From an uncultured Parabacteroides sp. (GTDB taxonomy: Bacteria; Bacteroidota; Bacteroidia; Bacteroidales; Tannerellaceae): 5,381 bases of DNA. This document shows, piece by piece, positions 1-5,226 of the stretch. Positions within the stretch are counted from its first letter, which is position 1. Each line of letters begins with the position of its first letter. The notes under the pieces were generated by a model, which worked only from the letters and a program-made list of their open reading frames with translations, was not told the DNA's origin and ran no database searches. Where the stretch lies: NCBI GenBank assembly GCA_900552415.1, contig USAD01000200.1, positions 1 through 5,381 on the forward strand, in the 5' to 3' direction. The translations under genes and the position numbers were made by a program.

Positions 1-1006
1 TACCCGGCGATCGTCGAAGACATAACTACGGATTTGCGATCCCCACTCGATCTTCTTCTTACCCGCCTCAATCTTCGCCTGCTCGGCCATACGGTGCTTC
101 AACTCCTTATCATACAAAATAGAGCGCAATTGACGCATCGCATTCTCGCGGTTCTTGGGCTGGTCGCGCGTCTCAGTGTTCTCAATCAGGATCTCCTCCT
201 CCTCACCGGTATAAGGATCCTTAAACTGATAACGCAAGCGAACGCCAGACTCGACCTTATTGACGTTCTGGCCACCGGCGCCACCGGAACGGAACGTATC
301 CCACGAGATCGCTGCCGGATCGACCGTCACCTCAATCGTATCGTCGACCAACGGCGTAACAAACACTGATGCGAACGAGGTCATTCGCTTACCCTGCGCA
401 TTATAAGGCGAAACACGCACCAGGCGATGCACGCCGTTCTCACTCTTCAGATAACCATACGCATAATCACCCTCGATATTGATCGTTACGCTCTTGATAC
501 CGGCCTCATCACCCTCCTGAAGGTTCGCGATCGAGATTTTATAACCATTATTCTCGGCCCAACGCATATACATACGCATCAGCATAGAAGCCCAATCCTG
601 GCTTTCCGTACCGCCCGCACCGGAATTGATCTTAAGTACGCAACTCATCTGGTCCGCCTCATCGCGCAACATATTGCGGAACTCCAGCTCCTCAATCAAG
701 TGGAGCGCCTTTTCGTAGGCCTTATCAACCTCTTCCTCGCTGACAATCTGCTCTTTCACATATTCGTAAGCCAGCTCCAATTCCTCGGCCGCTGCCTTCA
801 CCTCATGATAAAGCTCGATCCATTTCTTCAGCTCCTTCACCTTCTTCATTTGCGCCTCAGCCCGTTTGGCATCTTCCCAAAAGCCGGGATCCTGCGTGCG
901 CAATTCTTCCTCTTCTAATTGGATGGTCTTACCATCGATGTCAAAGATACCTCCTCAGCGCATCCTCGCGCTCCAACACATTGTGTAGTTGGTCTGATGT
1001 TATCAT
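1..1006 (-). CDS. prfB: Peptide chain release factor 2 (RF2), 3' end outside window, expressed by programmed +1 frameshift
   Basis: RF2 recognises UGA and UAA in the ribosomal A site and triggers release of the finished protein. Reading starts at ATG 1006-1004, runs 21 codons to an in-frame TGA (943-941), and continues in the +1 frame from GAC (942-940). The joined product shows 335 residues; the last 30-35 are beyond position 1. Visible landmarks are the N-terminal helical domain (about 1-110), the AGGTESQDWASML stretch (130-142), the stop-codon tripeptide S199-P200-Y201, the catalytic GGQ (G244-G245-Q246) and the GSQIRSYVF motif (322-330), which is typical of RF2. E. coli RF2 has SPF where this protein has SPY. 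The GGQ domain has roughly seven extra residues near 262-271 compared with E. coli. Residue 240, equivalent to E. coli Thr246, is Ser. The gene follows the acyl-CoA synthetase by 44 bp with no clear Shine-Dalgarno site; TACATTTA (1029-1022) is only a one-mismatch -7 element, so readthrough from upstream is possible. The identification is essentially certain. Confidence 0.97.
940..955 (-). promoter_or_regulatory. prfB programmed +1 ribosomal frameshift site (AGGAGG-TAT-CTT-TGA-C)
   Basis: Reading on the minus strand, a Shine-Dalgarno-like AGGAGG (955-950) is followed after TAT by the slippery codon CTT (946-944), the in-frame stop TGA (943-941) and C (940). This is the canonical RF2 autoregulatory site; E. 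coli has AGGGGG-TAT-CTT-TGA-C. When RF2 is scarce the ribosome pauses at UGA, the internal Shine-Dalgarno pairs with 16S rRNA, and the peptidyl-tRNA slips from CUU to UUU so that GAC (Asp22) is read next. When RF2 is plentiful a short peptide of 21 residues is released. The zero frame from ATG 1006 and the +1 frame each match RF2 on their own side of the site, so this is not a sequencing error. Confidence 0.96.
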
Positions 1007-1050
1007 TCTAAATCTAGTTTTTAAATGTATATATTAATATAGGTATAGAA

Positions 1051-2865
1051 TCACTCCTTATACATTGCCTCTATCTGTTCCGCATATTTCTCGGCAATTA
1101 CCCGGCGACGCAGCTTCAACGTATCGGTCAACTCCTTTCCTTCCATCGTGAAAGGCTCAACCAACAAAGTAATACGCTTGATCTTCTCGAAAGGTGCCAA
1201 ATTCTTTTGACAAACCTCAATTCGGGCCTCAAACATACGAATAATATCCGGATTGGAAACCATCTCCTCACGAGAATTGAAACTTAAGCCCTTTCGCGCT
1301 ACATACTCCTCGAGCACTTGGAAATTAGGCACAATCAAGGCACTAACAAACTTACGCTGATCAGCGATCACGGCAATCTGCTCGATATAACGATCGCTTC
1401 CTACCAGACCCTCAATTGCTTGCGGGGCGATATACTTACCATTAGAGGTTTTATAAAGATCCTTGATCCGCTCCGTGAAATAGAGTACACCATCCTCAAT
1501 ACGTCCGGCGTCGCCCGTCCGGAAGAAACCATCTTCCGTAAACGATTTCTCATTCTCATCCGGTCGTTTGTAGTATCCCTTAGTCACCGTCTTTCCTTTT
1601 ACCAAAATCTCACTGTTCGAAGGATCGATCTTAACCTCCAATCCCGGCATAATCGTTCCGATAGAACCGATCACGAATCCTTCCGAAGGATAGAAACTAA
1701 CGGTTGCCGTTGTCTCACTCAAGCCATAACCATAAATTATTGGAATGTTGACCGACTGGAGAAACTCATTTATGTGATCCGCCAAAGGCGCTCCGGCAAC
1801 AGGAAAGAAACGACCCCGATCCAAACCAATCGCCTTTTTCAACATCAAGAAAATCGTCTTATCATAAAACAGGAACTTGGATTTCAAAGCCCTTGGGGGC
1901 TCAATCCCCTTATTCTTATATTCAAGATTATAAATCCTTCCTGTCTCGATCGCGTTCATGAATATTTTCTGCATGCACCTCGGGAAAGAATGGATCTTGT
2001 CGTGCACACCCGCATAAACCTTCTCCCAAAAACGAGGCACGTTACACATCAACGTTGGCCGTACCTGCGGCAATGTCTCCGTTATCCGTTTCGGATCCTG
2101 GTTAATCGCTACCGTCACGCCCTTATGCAGGCAATAACAAACCCAAGCCTTCTCGAAAATATGGGTCAAAGGCAAAAAACACATGGAAAGATCCTTATCC
2201 GAAACCATCGTCAGGCGGATATCGTGGATACGCATCGCCTCCAGATAGTTGTAATGATAAAGCATCACGCCTTTAGAAGTACCGGTTGTACCTGAAGTAT
2301 AAATAATCGTCGCCAGGTCATCGACACTCGCCTCCTTAATCCGGATATTGACGATCGACTCAGCGTTAGCGCAATCGCCCAAACGCAAAAAGTCCTCAAA
2401 GAAAATGGAGGTCTTATCCTCCGGATTCAATTTTACCTTCGAGTCAAAAATAACAATGCGCTTCAACATATCGCACTTTTTCTGGACCTTGAAAGCATTA
2501 TTATACTGAAGTTGCTCACCAACAAAAAGCGTATGGATCTCCGCATCATTGATGATATACTCGATTTGTTCCGGCGAATTGGTCGCATACATCGGAACGG
2601 AGACGACCCGATTGGCATAAGCGCCAAAATCAGTATAAAGGCATTGAGGCATATTTTGAGAATAAACACCGATATTCTCATGCGGCTCTATCCCAAACTC
2701 AGCGATCGCCTTGGCCGTAAGCATGACCTTGTTCGAAAAATCCCTCCAGGAAACCTTTGCCCATTTCCCGCTTGTTGGATCAACATATTTCAAGGCCGTA
2801 CGAACGCCATATTTCTCTGCTTGGCGATGAATTAATTCTGCAAAATGGTAGTAAACCATGATCAT
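1051..2865 (-). CDS. Long-chain fatty acid-CoA ligase (AMP-forming acyl-CoA synthetase, FadD/ACSL type)
   Basis: The 604-residue protein belongs to the adenylate-forming (ANL) superfamily. It would activate a fatty acid with ATP to an acyl-AMP and pass it to CoA, on the cytosolic side of the membrane. Motifs in order are the P-loop YTSGTTGTSKGV (189-200), LPLTHIFEK (231-239), YGLSETT (380-386), the FRTGD motif with the ribose-binding Asp452 (448-452), the hinge ERIKDLYKTSNGKYIAP (465-481), and the C-terminal TLKLRRR with the likely catalytic Lys584. The length fits the roughly 600-residue ACSL-like branch common in Bacteroidetes, not the 560-residue E. coli FadD. No signal peptide or membrane helix is obvious. 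Two starts are possible, ATG 2865 and ATG 2859 (M1 or M3); neither has a Shine-Dalgarno site. The stop is TGA at 1053-1051. The chain length of the substrate cannot be read from the sequence. The gene is divergent from the padR-pspC unit and lies upstream of prfB in the same direction. Confidence 0.93.
   Translation of the reverse strand: MIMVYYHFAELIHRQAEKYGVRTALKYVDPTSGKWAKVSWRDFSNKVMLTAKAIAEFGIEPHENIGVYSQNMPQCLYTDFGAYANRVVSVPMYATNSPEQIEYIINDAEIHTLFVGEQLQYNNAFKVQKKCDMLKRIVIFDSKVKLNPEDKTSIFFEDFLRLGDCANAESIVNIRIKEASVDDLATIIYTSGTTGTSKGVMLYHYNYLEAMRIHDIRLTMVSDKDLSMCFLPLTHIFEKAWVCYCLHKGVTVAINQDPKRITETLPQVRPTLMCNVPRFWEKVYAGVHDKIHSFPRCMQKIFMNAIETGRIYNLEYKNKGIEPPRALKSKFLFYDKTIFLMLKKAIGLDRGRFFPVAGAPLADHINEFLQSVNIPIIYGYGLSETTATVSFYPSEGFVIGSIGTIMPGLEVKIDPSNSEILVKGKTVTKGYYKRPDENEKSFTEDGFFRTGDAGRIEDGVLYFTERIKDLYKTSNGKYIAPQAIEGLVGSDRYIEQIAVIADQRKFVSALIVPNFQVLEEYVARKGLSFNSREEMVSNPDIIRMFEARIEVCQKNLAPFEKIKRITLLVEPFTMEGKELTDTLKLRRRVIAEKYAEQIEAMYKE
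2845..2859. repeat. 15-bp inverted repeat over the acyl-CoA synthetase start (possible operator)
   Basis: The plus strand reads ATGGT-AGTAA-ACCAT, perfect 5-bp arms around a 5-bp centre. It covers codons 3 to 7 of the synthetase (M-V-Y-Y-H), including the alternative start codon at 2859. It has the same length as, and begins ATGGTA and ends CAT like, the palindrome in the padR promoter (10 of 15 bases identical). It may be a second PadR-type operator or chance; it also encodes protein. Confidence 0.25.
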
Positions 2866-2882
2866 TTGTTTTAAATTCTTTA

Positions 2883-2890
2883 CAAATGTA
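2883..2890 (-). promoter_or_regulatory. Candidate Bacteroidetes -7 element for the acyl-CoA synthetase gene
   Basis: The minus strand reads TACATTTG from 2890 to 2883, an exact match to the Bacteroidetes -7 consensus TAnnTTTG. I find no convincing -33 TTTG at the usual spacing of about 20 bp; the nearest TTTG (2926-2923) is 32 bp away. Transcription would begin near 2876, giving a leader of only about 10 to 16 nt depending on which ATG is used. The match in the -7 box is good, but the missing partner and very short leader keep this tentative. Confidence 0.4.
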
Positions 2891-3016
2891 TTTATTTATT
2901 TCTGAATGAACACTCTAATATTCAAAAAACACGATAATTCATTGAATTTTGAAGAGAATGGGAAGAATTACATAAAGATTATGCCGTTAAATATACATAA
3001 AATATAGTAGTTTGCA

Positions 3017-3047
3017 TTGCATGGTACAGTAGCATCGCATATATTTG
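3017..3047 (+). promoter_or_regulatory. Bacteroidetes-type promoter of the padR-pspC operon
   Basis: A TTG (3017-3019, within ATTG) lies 20 bp upstream of TATATTTG (3040-3047), an exact match to the -7 consensus TAnnTTTG. The spacing agrees with the -33/-7 promoter used by the Bacteroidetes primary sigma factor. Transcription would start near 3054, leaving a leader of about 19 nt before the ATG at 3073. The -7 box also sits in an ATATT-TGC-AATAT inverted repeat (3041-3053). Confidence 0.65.
3021..3035. promoter_or_regulatory. Candidate operator: 15-bp palindrome between -33 and -7 of the padR promoter
   Basis: The sequence ATGGTAC-A-GTAGCAT pairs at six of seven positions around a central A (the mismatch is G3024 with G3032). 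It fills the promoter spacer, where a bound dimer would block RNA polymerase. Characterised PadR proteins often bind ATGT-N8-ACAT-like sites in their own promoters, and this element has a similar ATG...CAT shape. It is flanked by direct repeats GCATTGCAT (3014-3022) and GCATCGCAT (3032-3040), 18 bp apart. Function is inferred from position and symmetry. Confidence 0.5.
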
Positions 3048-3072
3048 CAATATCACAGTAAAAGAGAACAAC

Positions 3073-3402
3073 ATGAATGCGGAAAACGTAAAATCTCAAA
3101 TGAGAAAAGGCATCCTGGAATATTGCATCCTCTTGCTTCTCAAGAAGGAGCCGGCATATACGTCGGACATTATCCAAAAATTACAGGAAGCCAAACTTAT
3201 CGTCGTTGAAGGTACGTTATACCCATTGTTAACTCGTCTAAAAAATGGAGGACTATTAGGTTATCAGTGGGTAGAATCCACTCAAGGGCCTCCACGTAAG
3301 TATTACAGCCTGACAGAACAAGGCGAAGCGTTTCTATTGGAACTGGAAAACTCGTGGCAGGAGCTGAATGATACCATTAATCACATCAAAAACAACAACT
3401 AA
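3073..3402 (+). CDS. PadR-family winged-helix transcriptional regulator
   Basis: The 109-residue protein is a compact PadR-type DNA-binding protein with one winged helix-turn-helix domain and a short C-terminal dimerisation helix. The family signature is plain: the N-terminal helix QMRKGILEYCILLLLKK (9-25), the GYQI-like helix around YTSDIIQKLQEA (29-40), the recognition helix EGTLYPLLTRLKNGGLL (46-62), the wing with PPRKYYSLTEQG (73-84), and the C-terminal helix (85-107). No effector-binding domain is added, so it probably senses a small ligand at the dimer interface or acts simply through its own level. The start ATG 3073 lies 25 bp after the -7 box, and the leader has only a weak purine run. 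The stop is 12 bp before the PspC-domain gene, so both are surely one transcript. By family precedent it should repress its own operon; the palindrome in the promoter supports this. The signal it responds to is unknown. Confidence 0.93.
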   Translation: MNAENVKSQMRKGILEYCILLLLKKEPAYTSDIIQKLQEAKLIVVEGTLYPLLTRLKNGGLLGYQWVESTQGPPRKYYSLTEQGEAFLLELENSWQELNDTINHIKNNN

Positions 3403-3414
3403 ACAGGAATAAAG

Positions 3415-4518
3415 ATGAAAAAAACACTGACAGTCAATTTAGGTGGAACGGTTTTTCACATAGATGAGGACGCTTACCAACTGCTGGACAAATACCTGTC
3501 CAACCTCCGCATCCACTTCAGGCAAGAGGAAGGATCAGACGAGATCATGGATGATTTCGAGATGCGTATCTCCGAACTGCTGAACGAACGTGTCCGATTG
3601 GGATATGAGGTGATCACAATAAACGAAGTCGAAGAGGTCATCCGACGGATGGGCAAACCCGAGGAGATCTTCGCCGACGAGAAACACGAGGAATACCAAG
3701 AACAGGAAAATAATCACGAAAAAGGCACTGCACAAGCCAAAAAACGCCTGATGCGTGACCCCGACAACCGGATATTAGGCGGTGTAGCTGGCGGTTTCGC
3801 GGCCTATATGGATTGGGATCCAACACTCGTCCGGATCGGCCTGTTCTTATTGATGTTTTTCTATGGCATCATGATTCCGATCTACTTCCTGCTCTGGATC
3901 ATTGTTCCTCTGGCTAAGACAGCTACCGACAAGCTGGAGATGCGTGGCGAAAATATCACCGTCGAGAATATCGGCAAAACCGTAACAGACGGTTTCGAGC
4001 GAGTCAGCAACAATATCAACGATTACGTCAAATCCGGACAACCACGTACGTTTCTTCAAAAAGCGGCCGACCTTTTCGTGGTCATTATCGGATTCCTACT
4101 GAAATTCATCATTATCCTGGCGGGAATCGTCCTACTCCCACCATTGGCGTTCGTTGTTTTTATCCTGATTGTTGTCCTGTTCGCCTTGATAACCGGTGGA
4201 GCTGGTATTCTATATCACCTGTCGCCTTTCGGCATGGACCTTTACAACGGTGTGCCTACGCCAATGGTCATCATGGGATGTATCGGAACAATCTTACTGA
4301 TCGGTATTCCCGTATTCTCATTGGCTTATGCGATCTGTGCTCACCTATTCAAATGGTCGCCACTTTCCACATCTGTTAAATGGGTATTGATCGTTTTATG
4401 GATTATCTCACTGATCTTGTGTGGAATCTATGTAAATCATACTGGCATGCTTTGGGACTGGCAAAATTATTGGCAAGGCAACCATTATTGGAATAACAAT
4501 TTTATTTGGGCACCTTAA
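3415..4518 (+). CDS. PspC-domain multi-pass inner membrane protein with HAAS-like N-terminal region
   Basis: The 367-residue protein has three parts. Residues 1-85 form a soluble helical region (YLSNLRIHF, then DEIMDDFEMRISELL and EEVIRRMGKPEEIF) that resembles the HAAS/DUF1700-type domains often encoded next to PadR regulators; that likeness is my judgement by eye. After a charged Glu/Lys linker (86-110) comes the PspC domain (about 110-167), with RDPDNRILGGVAGGFAAYMDWDPTLVR followed by a hydrophobic helix (141-165). Four further hydrophobic segments lie near 218-241, 243-262, 283-308 and 321-340. The last 21 residues are aromatic, with five Trp (W347, W349, W353, W359, W365). PspC in proteobacteria is a membrane partner in the phage-shock response to envelope damage; no pspA or pspB is seen here, so the role is probably related but not identical. 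An AGGAA (3405-3409) precedes ATG 3415, and the gene is co-transcribed with padR. A hairpin terminator follows the TAA. Confidence 0.88.
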   Translation: MKKTLTVNLGGTVFHIDEDAYQLLDKYLSNLRIHFRQEEGSDEIMDDFEMRISELLNERVRLGYEVITINEVEEVIRRMGKPEEIFADEKHEEYQEQENNHEKGTAQAKKRLMRDPDNRILGGVAGGFAAYMDWDPTLVRIGLFLLMFFYGIMIPIYFLLWIIVPLAKTATDKLEMRGENITVENIGKTVTDGFERVSNNINDYVKSGQPRTFLQKAADLFVVIIGFLLKFIIILAGIVLLPPLAFVVFILIVVLFALITGGAGILYHLSPFGMDLYNGVPTPMVIMGCIGTILLIGIPVFSLAYAICAHLFKWSPLSTSVKWVLIVLWIISLILCGIYVNHTGMLWDWQNYWQGNHYWNNNFIWAP

Positions 4519-4540
4519 GCAAAAATTAGAAACATAAAAA

Positions 4541-4585
4541 AGGGCACGTCTGGGAGTAAACAAACACTCCCGACGTGCCTTTCTA
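4541..4585 (+). terminator. Rho-independent terminator of the padR-pspC operon
   Basis: A strong stem pairs GGCACGTC (4543-4550) with GACGTGCC (4572-4579) and GGGAGT (4552-4557) with ACTCCC (4566-4571), with one bulged T (4551) and an 8-nt loop AAACAAAC. It begins 24 bp after the pspC stop codon. A T-rich run follows on the plus strand, and an A-rich run precedes it, so it may work in both directions. Confidence 0.88.
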
Positions 4586-4639
4586 TTTATATCTATTCCA
4601 TCCACCAATTCATAATCCATGCCATCATATTCGGCGATA

Positions 4640-4680
4640 AAAACAAAAAGAGCCGGTCTTCTCAGAGGGGCTCTTTTCTA
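4640..4680 (-). terminator. Rho-independent terminator of the greA-HIT operon (also functional-looking on plus)
   Basis: A 9-bp stem pairs AAAGAGCC-type arms (4646-4654 with 4669-4677), and the loop can fold further through TCT (4657-4659) and AGA (4664-4666). Read on the minus strand the stem runs into TTTTTGTTTTT, a good U-tract, which points to transcripts arriving from the HIT gene. It lies about 135 bp beyond the HIT stop codon. Confidence 0.82.
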
Positions 4681-4811
4681 AGGTTAACAAATTTATGAGT
4701 AAAAACCACTAATTAATTCTGTCTTAAAATATTTCTACCTGTTCCCTTTCAAGAACAAGTATTTGCGCAAATATAAACCTATTTTAGCGAATACGAAAAC
4801 AAAAAAATGTT
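4681..4811. other. 3' untranslated region of the HIT gene; possible small-RNA locus
   Basis: Between the HIT stop codon and its terminator lie 131 AT-rich bases with no coding sequence. They include a perfect 14-bp palindrome TATTTGCGCAAATA (4760-4773), which overlaps a minus-strand TATATTTG (4775-4768) that matches the Bacteroidetes -7 box, and a short TGTTC/GAACA inverted repeat (4740-4744 with 4753-4757). A transcript starting near 4761 and ending at the hairpin would be about 120 nt long. This is a hypothesis only; a long 3' UTR explains the region just as well. Confidence 0.3.
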
Positions 4812-5207
4812 TTATTCGAACTTCGCACGGATTTTTCCAGCGATTTCCGCCAGCTCCTCTTGTGAGAGACTTAACTTATCGCCGCCAAAATACATATCAG
4901 ACTCTTTCGTAATCGGAATCAAATGGATATGCGCATGAGGTACTTCCAACCCCATCACCGCAATACCTACACGCTTGCACTCGATTGCCGCCTCTTGCGC
5001 TTTAGCGACACGCTTGGCAAATGCCATCATACGACCCAACATCTCATCCTCCAGGTCAAAAATATAATCCACCTCACGCTTAGGGATAACCAACGTGTGC
5101 CCAACCGCTACCGGATTAATATCGAGGAACGCAAAAAATTCCTCATTCTCCGCAATCTTATGACAAGGGATCTCTCCTGCCACGATTCGACTAAATATCG
5201 TTGCCAT
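4812..5207 (-). CDS. HIT-family (histidine triad) nucleotide-binding protein, HINT-like
   Basis: This 131-residue cytosolic protein is a complete HIT-family member of the HINT branch. Such proteins hydrolyse phosphoramidate or related bonds on purine nucleotides such as AMP conjugates; the natural substrate in bacteria is often unclear. The opening IFSRIVAGEIPCHKI (4-18), the FLDINPVAVGHTLVIPKR segment (27-44), and the catalytic triad motif H91-A-H93-I-H95-L (nucleophile normally the middle His, H93) are diagnostic. Ala follows the first His where many HINT proteins have Val or Phe. Its start is well fixed: AGGAG (5220-5216) lies 8 bp before ATG 5207. It follows greA by 19 bp in the same direction and is most likely co-transcribed with it. 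The stop TAA (4814-4812) is followed by a long AT-rich tail and a hairpin terminator. Confidence 0.94.
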   Translation of the reverse strand: MATIFSRIVAGEIPCHKIAENEEFFAFLDINPVAVGHTLVIPKREVDYIFDLEDEMLGRMMAFAKRVAKAQEAAIECKRVGIAVMGLEVPHAHIHLIPITKESDMYFGGDKLSLSQEELAEIAGKIRAKFE

Positions 5208-5215
5208 AACTGTAT

Positions 5216-5220
5216 CTCCT
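5216..5220 (-). promoter_or_regulatory. Shine-Dalgarno site for the HIT-family gene
   Basis: AGGAG on the minus strand sits 8 bp upstream of ATG 5207, in the short gap after greA. It is the only classical, well-spaced Shine-Dalgarno ahead of a gene on the minus strand here, and it settles the start of the HIT protein. Confidence 0.75.
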
Positions 5221-5226
5221 ACTTAA

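Larger units (their letters stand above)
2866..3072. other. Divergent AT-rich intergenic region between acyl-CoA synthetase and padR-like gene
   Basis: These 207 bp contain the start regions of both flanking genes. They hold one exact -7 element on each strand (2890-2883 minus, 3040-3047 plus), a perfect 13-bp inverted repeat AATTCA-T-TGAATT (2936-2948), two looser TGAAT/ATTCA half-sites (2903-2907, 2920-2924), and the palindrome and GCATyGCAT repeats described separately. I see no coding sequence or RNA gene here. Confidence 0.7.

Noticed and set aside
188..208. A second GAGGAGG-rich stretch in prfB, resembling another frameshift stimulator.
   Set aside because: It encodes the EEEE run at residues 268-271; no stop codon or slippery codon follows, and no change of frame is needed.
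34..918. Two plus-strand open frames (34-369 and 427-918) opposite prfB.
   Set aside because: Both are antisense shadows of the RF2 frame, rich in Leu, Arg, Ile and His and unlike any family I know.
941..1006. The in-frame TGA at codon 22 of prfB could be read as a nonsense mutation or sequencing error.
   Set aside because: It sits in the exact AGGAGG-TAT-CTT-TGA-C context of the known RF2 frameshift, and both flanks encode conserved RF2 sequence.
1051..1060. AAGGAG overlapping the acyl-CoA synthetase stop codon, as a ribosome binding site for prfB.
   Set aside because: It is 47 bp from the prfB ATG, far beyond usable spacing, and no other start codon at a suitable distance opens a plausible frame.
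1318..2295. A 325-codon plus-strand open frame opposite the acyl-CoA synthetase.
   Set aside because: The minus strand encodes an ANL enzyme with every family motif in order over the same bases. The plus-strand translation is rich in Arg, Ile, Leu, His and Asn, with no recognisable domain and no promoter or Shine-Dalgarno site.
2968..3177. A 69-codon minus-strand open frame across the padR promoter and start.
   Set aside because: It is antisense to a clear promoter and to the winged-helix coding region; the composition looks like a shadow.
4408..4620. A 70-codon minus-strand open frame crossing the pspC end and its terminator.
   Set aside because: It runs through the strong hairpin at 4541-4581 and into the pspC coding strand, with no promoter or ribosome site and no domain.
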